Source of the DNA: Syntrophobacterales bacterium
GTDB taxonomy: Bacteria > Desulfobacterota > Syntrophorhabdia > Syntrophorhabdales > WCHB1-27
NCBI GenBank assembly: GCA_017881765.1
Contig: JADGQN010000034.1
Location: 1-19,797 of the forward strand
Direction of reading: 5' to 3'
Length of the DNA stretch: 19,797 nucleotides
Both the position numbers and the translations under genes were made by a program. How positions within the stretch are numbered: the stretch's first letter is position 1; every line of letters starts with the position of its first letter. This document shows, in pieces, positions 7,471-13,971 of this stretch. Under the pieces are notes generated by a model. The model was not told the origin of the DNA. It saw only the letters and a list, made by a program, of their open reading frames with translations, and did no database searches.

Positions 7471-8952
7471 TTATCCCCTGCCCATTCCCCCATGTTTCTG
7501 CAGCGTCAATGAGAAGTCACCTTTACTCACGTGCACGTAACCGAGCTCTCCTCGCTGCAACAGTTCATGAATGATCATGACCAGCGGGTTCGTGGAGGTG
7601 AAGTATTCTCGCGGTGGACCTGCAGCCCGCATGGCGAGTATCTCCTTTTCCTCCTGTATGATGTACCTGAGAATCAGGTCATCATCAGAAACGGAGGACC
7701 CTCCGAGGTTTTGGCGTATCTCTTCAATCGAAGGCTGGGGAGGTTCAAAGGAGCCAAGCTCCTTGGCCCGGGACAAACTCAGTATCCGGTCCTTGATGTT
7801 CGGGTTGACTTCCGAGCTTGCTTCACGACCCCAGAACCCGAGGCAGTACATGATGATCTCATCCGTGACCTGTTTGTAACGTTCACCGGTCATGATGTTT
7901 ATGGCAGCCTGGCTTGCGACAAACTGGGAGAAGGGGGTAACCATGATGGGGTAACCGAGGTCTTCCTTGACCTTGACGATCTCTTCCAGAACATTGTTCA
8001 GGCGGTCTTCCATGCGCATCTGGGCGAGCTGGTGCTTGAGATTCGATATGACCCCTCCGGGCACCTGATGAATATACTGGTATTCGTCATACTCCAGGGG
8101 GACCCCTATGGGCAAGCCTTCTCTTTTTGCGATATAGGTGAAGTGGCGAGATACGGGAGAAAGCGCCTCCTCGTTGACAGAGGAATCGTAGCCGAGCATG
8201 CGAAGGTTCTTCATCACGTTGAATATGGATGGCTGGGAAGAGCCGTTGGCAAGCGGCGGGATGGCCGTATGTAGGGTACGGCAGCCTGCCTTCACCGCTT
8301 CGAGATAACACAGAGGCGCAAGCCCGGTCGTGCAGTGGGAGTGCAATTCGAGCGGTATACCTCCCGTATGCGCCAGCATTGCCGGGATGACGGTGCGGGC
8401 CCTATCCGGGGTGAGCAATCCGCCTGAATCTTTCAGGTAGATAACGTCGGGCTTGAGCTGTGCCGCGTCGTGCGTCCTTTGCGCAAAGTATGCATCCGAG
8501 TGCTTCGGTGAATATGAATAGATGAGCGGCAGCGATACCTTGAGCCCCGCTTCCCTCGCAAACCGGACGCATTCAGGCACTCTGAAGTTCATGTCATTTG
8601 CTGCGTCCATAACCTCAATTTGATTGATGCCCGCGGCAGCGATACGCTCCATAAAGAGTTTCAGCAGGGAGAAAGGGGTGAGGTCAAAGGCGGTGATGTT
8701 ATGACCCATCATGAGCACAAGGGGAGTCTTCGTCACTTTTTTTGAAAGAAGCCTCATTCTCTCCCAAGGGTCTTCGCGCAGCTCCCGCACACACTTCTTG
8801 AAGTGGCTGGTCGCAATAATCTCCATCGATTTAAATCCCGCAGCGTCCATTTGTGCCGCAACGGGAAGCATCATGCCCGTTGTCATGCCTTCCGCCCACA
8901 AACTTGCATGGCCATCACGAAAGGTAGTATCAACAAAATCGACTCGATCCAT
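7471..8952 (-). CDS. DRE-TIM carboxyltransferase subunit of a biotin-dependent carboxylase (OadA/5S-like, no biotin domain)
   Basis: A 493-residue protein of the pyruvate carboxylase / oxaloacetate decarboxylase alpha / transcarboxylase 5S family, expected to move a carboxyl group between biotin and an acceptor in a metal-dependent TIM barrel. Visible residues are DTTFRD (8-13; D13 metal ligand), K174 in YLKDSGG (the lysine carbamylated in the family), and H204/H206 in LELHSHCTTG (metal). Family members bind pyruvate with a glutamine two residues after the RDxH histidine region and an arginine in LLRGxN; here these are A16 (RDGHAS) and M82 (LMMGHN), and TSQP has become SSQP (238-241). The substrate is therefore probably not pyruvate. 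The protein ends without a biotinyl lysine; carrier and carboxylase are the two genes upstream. Residues 464-488 resemble the carrier N-terminus. The start has AGGAG six bases upstream. Confidence 0.88.
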   Translation of the reverse strand: MDRVDFVDTTFRDGHASLWAEGMTTGMMLPVAAQMDAAGFKSMEIIATSHFKKCVRELREDPWERMRLLSKKVTKTPLVLMMGHNITAFDLTPFSLLKLFMERIAAAGINQIEVMDAANDMNFRVPECVRFAREAGLKVSLPLIYSYSPKHSDAYFAQRTHDAAQLKPDVIYLKDSGGLLTPDRARTVIPAMLAHTGGIPLELHSHCTTGLAPLCYLEAVKAGCRTLHTAIPPLANGSSQPSIFNVMKNLRMLGYDSSVNEEALSPVSRHFTYIAKREGLPIGVPLEYDEYQYIHQVPGGVISNLKHQLAQMRMEDRLNNVLEEIVKVKEDLGYPIMVTPFSQFVASQAAINIMTGERYKQVTDEIIMYCLGFWGREASSEVNPNIKDRILSLSRAKELGSFEPPQPSIEEIRQNLGGSSVSDDDLILRYIIQEEKEILAMRAAGPPREYFTSTNPLVMIIHELLQRGELGYVHVSKGDFSLTLQKHGGMGRG

Positions 8953-8964
8953 CCTCGTCTCCTG

Positions 8965-9000
8965 GTCTATTTAGTCTATTTAGTCTATCTGGTTTCTCTG
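8965..9000. repeat. 9-bp tandem repeat directly before the carboxyltransferase Shine-Dalgarno
   Basis: Four 9-base units on the plus strand: GTCTATTTA (8965-8973), GTCTATTTA (8974-8982), GTCTATCTG (8983-8991) and the decayed GTTTCTCTG (8992-9000). Two are identical. The array begins right where the ribosome-binding site of the minus-strand carboxyltransferase gene ends. Confidence 0.7.
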
Positions 9001-9001
9001 C

Positions 9002-9029
9002 TGACCGCCGACCACGGACCGCAGACCGC
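9002..9029. repeat. Degenerate heptanucleotide tandem tract (NGACCRC)
   Basis: Four units in perfect 7-base phase: TGACCGC, CGACCAC, GGACCGC, AGACCGC. It follows immediately on the 9-bp repeat in the spacer between the biotin carboxylase and carboxyltransferase genes. Two weaker units (CGCGTCA, GGTGTCA) lie at 9043-9056. Confidence 0.65.
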
Positions 9030-9072
9030 TTTCTTCCTATCACGCGTCAGGTGTCACGGGTGCTGTTTCGCT

Positions 9073-9100
9073 GGACCCCGGCCCCTAAACCCTTGACCCT
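9073..9100. repeat. Degenerate heptanucleotide tandem tract over the biotin carboxylase stop
   Basis: Four 7-base units: GGACCCC, GGCCCCT, AAACCCT, TGACCCT. The tract runs into the stop codon of the biotin carboxylase gene (9099-9101), as similar tracts do at two other genes in this window. Confidence 0.5.
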
Positions 9101-10463
9101 ATTTTTTTTCGTACGCTTCTTCCAGTACCTCTTCCAGCCACTTCGTGTGCACATCCCCTTTCTTGTAGTCCTCTCTCTCCAGTATAAAGAGAAGAAACGG
9201 GATGACGGTATCGATGCCTTTGATGACAAAGTTCGCAAGGGCATATTTCATCCGTTCGATCGCCTCCGCACGGTCTCTTCCATGCGTGATCACCTTGGCG
9301 AGCAGAGAATCGTAGTAAGGGGAAACAAAATACCCAGGGTAGCAATGGGTATCGACGCGCATGCCCGGACCGCTCGGCGCCACCCACTCCGTCAGTCTTC
9401 CGGGCGACGGGGCGAAATCCCTCTCCGGCGCCTCGGCCGTCAGCCGGCACTCTATCGCATGGCCTGAGAGGGTTACCATCGATTGAGATAGACTGAGCCG
9501 TGCGCCCGCGGCCACCCGGATCTGCTCCTGCACGATGTCTACGCCGCTGATCATTTCAGTCACCGGATGTTCAACCTGCACCCTTGTGTTCATCTCCAGG
9601 AAATAAAACTGCTGCGTCTCCTTATCGAGGATAAATTCCACCGTGCCGGCACTCTGGTAGCCTATGTTGCGGGCAATGGTTACCCCGGCCGCGCGTATCT
9701 CTTGTCTCAACGCGTCAGAAAAAGAAGGCGCGGGAGCCTCTTCAATGACCTTTTGGTAACGCCTCTGTAAGGAGCAATCCCGTTCGCCCAAATGGATCAC
9801 GTTGCCATGCGCGTCACCGAGAATCTGCACTTCGATGTGGCGGGCACGTGGAATATATTTCTCCAAATAGAGTACTTCGTCCCCAAACGCGGCCCGAGCC
9901 TCTGCCGCCGCGGTTTCAAACGTACCGACCAGTTCAGAGGGCTCCGTGACAATCTTGATCCCTCGTCCCCCTCCACCGGCCGCTGCCTTGAGTATAACCG
10001 GGAAGCCAATCTCTTGCGCCAGTCCGAGAGCTTCTTTGGCGTCCCTGACTTTTTCCGAACCGGGGATGACAGGAATTCCATATTCTTTGACCAGCTTACG
10101 GGCCAAAAGTTTATTGCCCATTTCCCTGATACAGTGTTCCGGGGGCCCGATGAAGGTTACGCCTTGCTCGCCGCAGATTCTCGGCAGATCCGGATGCTCG
10201 GCCAGAAAACCATAACCCGGATGAATCGCCTGCGATCCAGTGCCGCGCGCCGCACAGACGATGGTGTTGATCTTCAAGTAACTCTCCTGGGCACGGGCGG
10301 GTCCGATGCAGACAACGCGATCGGCCATCTGTGCTGCCATACTTTCCCGGTCTGCCTCGGATGCGGCAAGCACCGACTCTATACCTAATGCCTTGCACGC
10401 TTTGATGATGCGAACGGCTATCTCTCCCCGGTTCGCGATGAGAATTCGAGAAATGCCGGCCAC
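9099..10463 (-). CDS. accC: Biotin carboxylase subunit (AccC-like)
   Basis: ATP-grasp enzyme that carboxylates biotin on the carrier protein using ATP and bicarbonate. The 454-residue length is typical. The sequence shows IANRGEIAVRII at residues 9-20, the glycine-rich ATP loop KAAAGGGGRGIK at 159-170, HIEVQILGD at 209-217, and the catalytic stretch LEMNTRVQVEHP at 289-300 (E290, R294, E298). R340 in ECRLTAEAP matches the conserved C-terminal arginine. The start is a GTG at 10463, ten bases after the biotin-carrier stop; GAGGAAAG between them is its ribosome-binding site and abuts that stop, so translation is probably coupled. With a DRE-TIM carboxyltransferase downstream and no AccA/AccD in the window, its partner is probably the 7471-8952 protein rather than acetyl-CoA carboxylase; the symbol denotes family only. 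Confidence 0.93.
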   Translation of the reverse strand: MAGISRILIANRGEIAVRIIKACKALGIESVLAASEADRESMAAQMADRVVCIGPARAQESYLKINTIVCAARGTGSQAIHPGYGFLAEHPDLPRICGEQGVTFIGPPEHCIREMGNKLLARKLVKEYGIPVIPGSEKVRDAKEALGLAQEIGFPVILKAAAGGGGRGIKIVTEPSELVGTFETAAAEARAAFGDEVLYLEKYIPRARHIEVQILGDAHGNVIHLGERDCSLQRRYQKVIEEAPAPSFSDALRQEIRAAGVTIARNIGYQSAGTVEFILDKETQQFYFLEMNTRVQVEHPVTEMISGVDIVQEQIRVAAGARLSLSQSMVTLSGHAIECRLTAEAPERDFAPSPGRLTEWVAPSGPGMRVDTHCYPGYFVSPYYDSLLAKVITHGRDRAEAIERMKYALANFVIKGIDTVIPFLLFILEREDYKKGDVHTKWLEEVLEEAYEKK

Positions 10464-10473
10464 AGCTTTCCTC

Positions 10474-10980
10474 TCACACAGGCCCTGCTTCAGGCTTCAC
10501 CGTGTAGAGCGGCTGTCCGTACTCAACCATCTCATTGGTCTCGACGAGCACCTCAGTAATACGTCCGCGAACCCCCGCCTTCACGGCGGTGAAAACTTTC
10601 ATAACCTCGATGAGGCAGACCGTATCGTCTTCCTTAACAAAGGAGCCGATATCCACGTAGGGAGGGGACTCAGGCGATGGCCTTCTATAAACCGTACCCA
10701 GCAAGGGTGCTTTGATAGGAACCAGCCCTTCCTGATGGGCTGCCGCAGTTGCCTTCTTATCCTCGCCCATGCCGGCTTGAGCGACCCCCTGGGGCGCGGG
10801 GGGAACCTGAGAAGGCCCGGGACGGCTTGCGGGTGGCGCATTGCTCTCCACCACAGCGGGTCCGCATCCACGTTTCCTTACCACCAACTTCAGCTCACCC
10901 GTTTCAAGGTGCAGTTCGTCAAACGTCGATTGTTCTACCAGCCTGAGTATCTGGATAACTTCGTCTTCCGTTAAGGTCAT
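10474..10980 (-). CDS. accB: Biotin carboxyl carrier protein (AccB-like)
   Basis: Small carrier holding the biotin that shuttles carboxyl groups between the biotin carboxylase and the carboxyltransferase encoded downstream. The start is taken as ATG at 10980 (MTLTEDEVIQILRLVEQ), giving 168 residues; the 27-residue extension to 11061 looks like translated spacer. The Shine-Dalgarno is weak (GTGGGGG). The layout is that of AccB: an N-terminal helix plus strand region (1-38), a proline/alanine-rich linker (about 45-80), and a C-terminal biotinyl domain with the biotin lysine at K128 in EVMKV. The usual motif is EAMKM, so both flanking alanine and methionine are changed. About 40 residues follow the lysine, close to the normal distance. 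Its gene is first of the three carboxylase genes. Confidence 0.9.
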   Translation of the reverse strand: MTLTEDEVIQILRLVEQSTFDELHLETGELKLVVRKRGCGPAVVESNAPPASRPGPSQVPPAPQGVAQAGMGEDKKATAAAHQEGLVPIKAPLLGTVYRRPSPESPPYVDIGSFVKEDDTVCLIEVMKVFTAVKAGVRGRITEVLVETNEMVEYGQPLYTVKPEAGPV

Positions 10981-11003
10981 AAAACCCCCACTAAGAATAG
11001 AGT

Positions 11004-11165
11004 AGAACAGGTAAAAGATAAAGAAGGCAGAGGTAAGGACTAAAGCAAAGGTTCGGAGCACAACTGTTTTAGACTTCTACGCCTGTTCTCTAATGTTTAT
11101 CTCAACCTTAACCTGTATTATCCTTTTCCTATATTTCTACCTCAACCTTTTGTTGTCTTTACCTG
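11004..11165. repeat. Low-complexity spacer with 7-base phasing and imperfect inverted repeats
   Basis: The spacer between the CocE-like gene and the biotin carrier is purine-rich on the left and pyrimidine-rich on the right. Left-hand units in 7-base phase run from 11009 to 11050 (AGGTAAA, AGATAAA, GAAGGCA, GAGGTAA, GGACTAA, AGCAAAG). The stretch at 11031-11053 is an imperfect reverse complement of 11144-11164. AGAACAGG (11004-11011) pairs exactly with CCTGTTCT (11082-11089). No clear promoter was recognised here. Confidence 0.4.
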
Positions 11166-11168
11166 TCC

Positions 11169-12935
11169 TTATTGTCCCGGCCACTTGCCTCCGGAGAAGT
11201 ACGTATTCACGATATTGCCTTTGGTGATTGGCAGGAGCAGGTAGGATGGGTAATCCTCGTTGTGGAAGACGGTGACTCTGGCCACGGCCGTCCTCTTCAA
11301 GCTCCCCGTGCCGATGAGTTCGAGTGGATTGGTCGGTTCATCATCCACGCAGCTTATCTTGACCGCGATCCTGGAGCCCGCCTTGAAAAGATTTCCGGTA
11401 GGCACCAGCTTGATGTCGAACTCATAGATCGTACCCGGCGTTAAAGGTTCCGATTTCGCGTGTGTATAAATCGGCTCCCACGGCTTCGACTTCTTCATAT
11501 CCAGTTCCCTGTGCGATCCCTTGAGCCAGCCCTTGGTGAGCAACCGCTCTTTCCCGTCCGCATCGATTTCCAAAAGCGAAATGATCCAGTGTACATCGAT
11601 GTCCGTGGTCGCCGCATAGAGCTTCAGCATGATGGGTCCCAGCACTTCCGTGTTCTCGACGAGCGGAGGCGTGGCATATTTGACGTATCCCCGCATCCAG
11701 GGCGATTCCTCGAACGAGTCGCTACCTTCGTAACTCCAGTGCTCATGCTCGTTCAGAAGACCGGACTCATGCAGATAGAATGGCGTGAATTTGGTCTCGG
11801 GCAGAGGCCAGTCGTTACTCGACTTCCACTCACCGGTGTTCATGATGAAGCATCGTATAGGCGGCTCATCCATGATGCCTGTGTTGATGCCCTTGAGCCA
11901 ATGATCGAACCATCTGATCGCTTCGTGCTGCAACTGATAGAGCGGCCGGTCCAGATAGACAGGAGGACCTATGATCATCTTCTTCGGGACCTTCAGGTAT
12001 TCCCAGCTGCGGAACGCTGCCGGCAGGTGTATGCCGAAGCAATCCCAATCGGCGCCGATATAGGCCGGTATCTTGATTTTGTTGTAGTCGACCGTGCGGT
12101 CCTTCCAGTATTTGTCGTATGTCGAGTGCAGGGCAAGGTCCACGATGAAGGGATTTATCCCTTCCAAAGGATTTTTCAACACAGCGACCATCTCCGGGAT
12201 CGACCGTATGTCCTCATCTTCCAGCATTTTCGCGATAGCCTGTTTGAAGCCTTTCTCACCCATTTCCCTCAGCGCGGCACAGTCCGGTCTCACCTTGCCG
12301 TAGGTGAGCGAGGTCTGGCTCCAGCCAAAGGGCCATTTCCAGGCAAATATGCCGCCGCGATAGGCGATGTCCCGGTAAAAATCGGTGGATCCCCAAGGGC
12401 AGAAGATGGTCTTCAGATGGGGCGGGTTGAGCTGTGCGACAAACAACTGGATCCACGCAAAGTAAGAGACACCGAACATGACCACGTTGCCGTCGCACCA
12501 GGACTGCTTCGCCATCCACTCGATGACCTCGTAACAGTCCTTTACTTCTTGCGGCCCGGTGAAATCCCATTTCCCTTCAGAGTTTCCGGTCCCACGGGCA
12601 TTGCAGACCACGTGCGCATAACCGCGGCGCGCAAAAAAGATAGGGTCACCGGCTTCTAACGAAGCATTGGTTCTCTCCTGCCCGGGGTGACGCCACTGTG
12701 CGGTCGATAGCGCTGCGGGCTTTATGGGGCCGGTCTGTCCGGCCGAATGATAATTGTGAAAGCTCAAGACCGCGGGAAACTTCCCCTTGCCGTCAGGTCT
12801 CCACGTGTCGCAATTGAGCTTTATACCGTCGCTCATGGGGATCTTCACGTCACGTGCGGCCACAACACCATACTTCCTTGCTGAGGTCTTCCATGTGGTG
12901 CTGAACATTGCTCCCTTGTACTCTTCAAAAGCCAT
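11169..12935 (-). CDS. CocE/NonD-family alpha/beta hydrolase (X-Pro dipeptidyl-peptidase S15-like)
   Basis: A 588-residue hydrolase of the CocE / acylase S15 family, whose members cleave esters, amides or acyl-amino acids. The start is the ATG at 12935 (MAFEEYKGAM), behind GGAAGGAGG. In order: an N-terminal alpha/beta-hydrolase domain with the DxxRPDGxGKFP signature (43-54), NARGTGNSEG (112-121), nucleophile S157 in FGVSYFAW, the aspartate region GADWDCF, then IRWFDHWLKGINTG and a C-terminal jelly-roll domain ending YFSGGKWPGQ. No signal peptide is seen, so it is probably cytoplasmic. The usual GPWxH that supplies the catalytic histidine reads GPPVYLDRPLYQLQHE here. It follows the cysteine hydrolase gene by 78 bases in the same direction and is likely part of the same catabolic unit as the carboxylase genes. 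Confidence 0.87.
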   Translation of the reverse strand: MAFEEYKGAMFSTTWKTSARKYGVVAARDVKIPMSDGIKLNCDTWRPDGKGKFPAVLSFHNYHSAGQTGPIKPAALSTAQWRHPGQERTNASLEAGDPIFFARRGYAHVVCNARGTGNSEGKWDFTGPQEVKDCYEVIEWMAKQSWCDGNVVMFGVSYFAWIQLFVAQLNPPHLKTIFCPWGSTDFYRDIAYRGGIFAWKWPFGWSQTSLTYGKVRPDCAALREMGEKGFKQAIAKMLEDEDIRSIPEMVAVLKNPLEGINPFIVDLALHSTYDKYWKDRTVDYNKIKIPAYIGADWDCFGIHLPAAFRSWEYLKVPKKMIIGPPVYLDRPLYQLQHEAIRWFDHWLKGINTGIMDEPPIRCFIMNTGEWKSSNDWPLPETKFTPFYLHESGLLNEHEHWSYEGSDSFEESPWMRGYVKYATPPLVENTEVLGPIMLKLYAATTDIDVHWIISLLEIDADGKERLLTKGWLKGSHRELDMKKSKPWEPIYTHAKSEPLTPGTIYEFDIKLVPTGNLFKAGSRIAVKISCVDDEPTNPLELIGTGSLKRTAVARVTVFHNEDYPSYLLLPITKGNIVNTYFSGGKWPGQ

Positions 12936-13013
12936 TGTTCTAACCTCCTTCCCTTTTTTGTGCTTTGTTGTCATCACAAGCCTTCTGTTTCTTGCACTTT
13001 TTTCCGGAACGGT

Positions 13014-13652
13014 CTACCCGAGTCCCTTCATGATTTCTGAAAGTGCCCTTGAATCAGTCGCGACCCCGAAGTACTTGTTCATATTAACTATGGACGATGC
13101 ATGTTCCTCAACGGAGAAAGCACCGCAGCAGTCCTCAACGAAGATGATGCGAAAGTCCAGGTTGTAACCATCCCGTGCGGTCGTCTCAACGCAGACATTC
13201 GAGGCAACGCCGGTCATGAGCAGCGTCTCTATCCCCCTGGCCCTGAGCACAAGGTTTAGATCCGTCCCCACGAACCCGCTGAAGCGATGCTTCGTCGTGA
13301 CGAAATCGCTCGCCTGAGGTTCTACCTTGTAGAATTCAGCCCCCCAGGTATCCGGACGGCATATCGGCATCTCCTTGCCTGCCCCTGCTAATCGGCCCAC
13401 CCACGCCTCCGAATCGGTCCAGTTGCTATGAATGGTCCGAACGAAAACGACGGGCATGCCCCACTGCCGGCACTGGGCAATAAAGGGCAGAAGGCGGTCC
13501 ACCGACTTCTCTACGTGTGACAGATCGAAATGCCGCTTTCCAAAAACCCCTTCAACATGACAGAAGTCATTCTGGACATCGACCACGACCAGGGCTGTTT
13601 TGCCGGGCTTCAGTTGAGCGACAATTCTTTTTTTAACAGGTTCATCCACCAT
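13014..13652 (-). CDS. Isochorismatase-family cysteine hydrolase
   Basis: Isochorismatase-like fold enzyme of 212 residues. The start at 13652 (MVDEPVKKRIVAQL) has GGGAGG six bases upstream; the in-frame start at 13706 would place a weak extension over repeat sequence. The catalytic triad of the amidohydrolase branch is visible: D25 in LVVVDVQNDF, K121 in TTKHRFSGF and C154 in GVASNVCVETTARD. These mark it as a cysteine hydrolase (N-carbamoylsarcosine amidase / ureidoacrylate / nicotinamidase type) rather than true isochorismatase. It probably cleaves an amide or carbamoyl group in the cytoplasm. It is first in the long minus-strand run that continues into the CocE-like hydrolase and the split carboxylase. 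The substrate is not identifiable from sequence. Confidence 0.9.
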   Translation of the reverse strand: MVDEPVKKRIVAQLKPGKTALVVVDVQNDFCHVEGVFGKRHFDLSHVEKSVDRLLPFIAQCRQWGMPVVFVRTIHSNWTDSEAWVGRLAGAGKEMPICRPDTWGAEFYKVEPQASDFVTTKHRFSGFVGTDLNLVLRARGIETLLMTGVASNVCVETTARDGYNLDFRIIFVEDCCGAFSVEEHASSIVNMNKYFGVATDSRALSEIMKGLG

Positions 13653-13683
13653 ACAGACCTCCCGGTTGAATCGGCAGCTAAGT

Positions 13684-13725
13684 TCGAATATCGAAATCCG
13701 AAACAATACTAAATGTCAAATGTCG
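13684..13725. repeat. Degenerate heptanucleotide tract upstream of cysteine hydrolase
   Basis: Units in 7-base phase: TCGAATA, TCGAAAT, CCGAAAC, AATACTA, AATGTCA, AATGTCG. The first three form one sub-family and the last two another. It is AT-rich, unlike the C-rich tracts at 6137, 9002 and 9073, but has the same period. Confidence 0.5.
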
Positions 13726-13796
13726 CCATAATGCAGCAAGCCGGCTCGCTATTTTGAAGCTTAAACTCGCTATCTCTTGAAGATGCCTTCGCCTCT

Positions 13797-13825
13797 ATTT
13801 TTTGCGCATACATCCATTTTGTCAA
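13797..13825 (-). promoter_or_regulatory. Possible promoter for the cysteine hydrolase / CocE / carboxylase genes
   Basis: On the minus strand TTGACA (13825-13820), a 17-base spacer, then AAAAAT (13802-13797), a weak -10. The leader to the ATG at 13652 would be about 137 bases and would include the heptamer tract. The consensus -35 is the main support. Confidence 0.35.
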
Positions 13826-13851
13826 CAGTTTTTTCCGACCGTAGTTTGACC

Positions 13852-13880
13852 TTGACAATCAGGCTACTTTGGGATACACC
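13852..13880 (+). promoter_or_regulatory. Possible promoter for amidohydrolase and TAXI genes
   Basis: A perfect TTGACA (13852-13857), a 17-base spacer, then TACACC (13875-13880), a poor -10. Transcription would start near 13887 with a leader of about 85 bases. Confidence 0.4.
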
Positions 13881-13971
13881 CTTTCTGAAAATCATGCATT
13901 TACGGATGCTCATTCCCCTCAGAAGAAAACCCTCCTGAAAATCCGGGCGTGGGCGTGCCAAGGAGACACCG

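Larger units (their letters stand above)
13653..13971. other. Divergent intergenic region between cysteine hydrolase and amidohydrolase genes
   Basis: This 319-base gap has divergently transcribed genes on both sides. It contains a heptameric repeat tract (13684-13725), one good -35 box in each direction (TTGACA on the plus strand at 13852 and on the minus strand at 13825), and the AGGAGA ribosome-binding site of the amidohydrolase just before 13972. A 71-codon minus-strand reading frame across it has no ribosome-binding site or recognisable product and is not called. Confidence 0.7.

Noticed and set aside
7531..8274. 247-codon open plus-strand frame opposite the carboxyltransferase
   Set aside because: It is a shadow of the real gene, with no motif of its own.
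8965..9100. CRISPR array
   Set aside because: Repeats are 7-9 bases with no spacers between them and no cas genes nearby.
7471..10980. Acetyl-CoA carboxylase operon
   Set aside because: AccB and AccC types are present, but the partner is a DRE-TIM carboxyltransferase and no AccA or AccD is seen.
10981..11061. Longer biotin carrier start at 11061
   Set aside because: The extra 27 residues (hydrophobic, phenylalanine-rich) are translated from low-complexity repeat sequence; AccB-type proteins begin near the chosen ATG.
11460..12659. 399-codon open plus-strand frame opposite the CocE-like gene
   Set aside because: Long antisense frames arise from codon bias; the minus-strand product has clear family motifs while this one has none.
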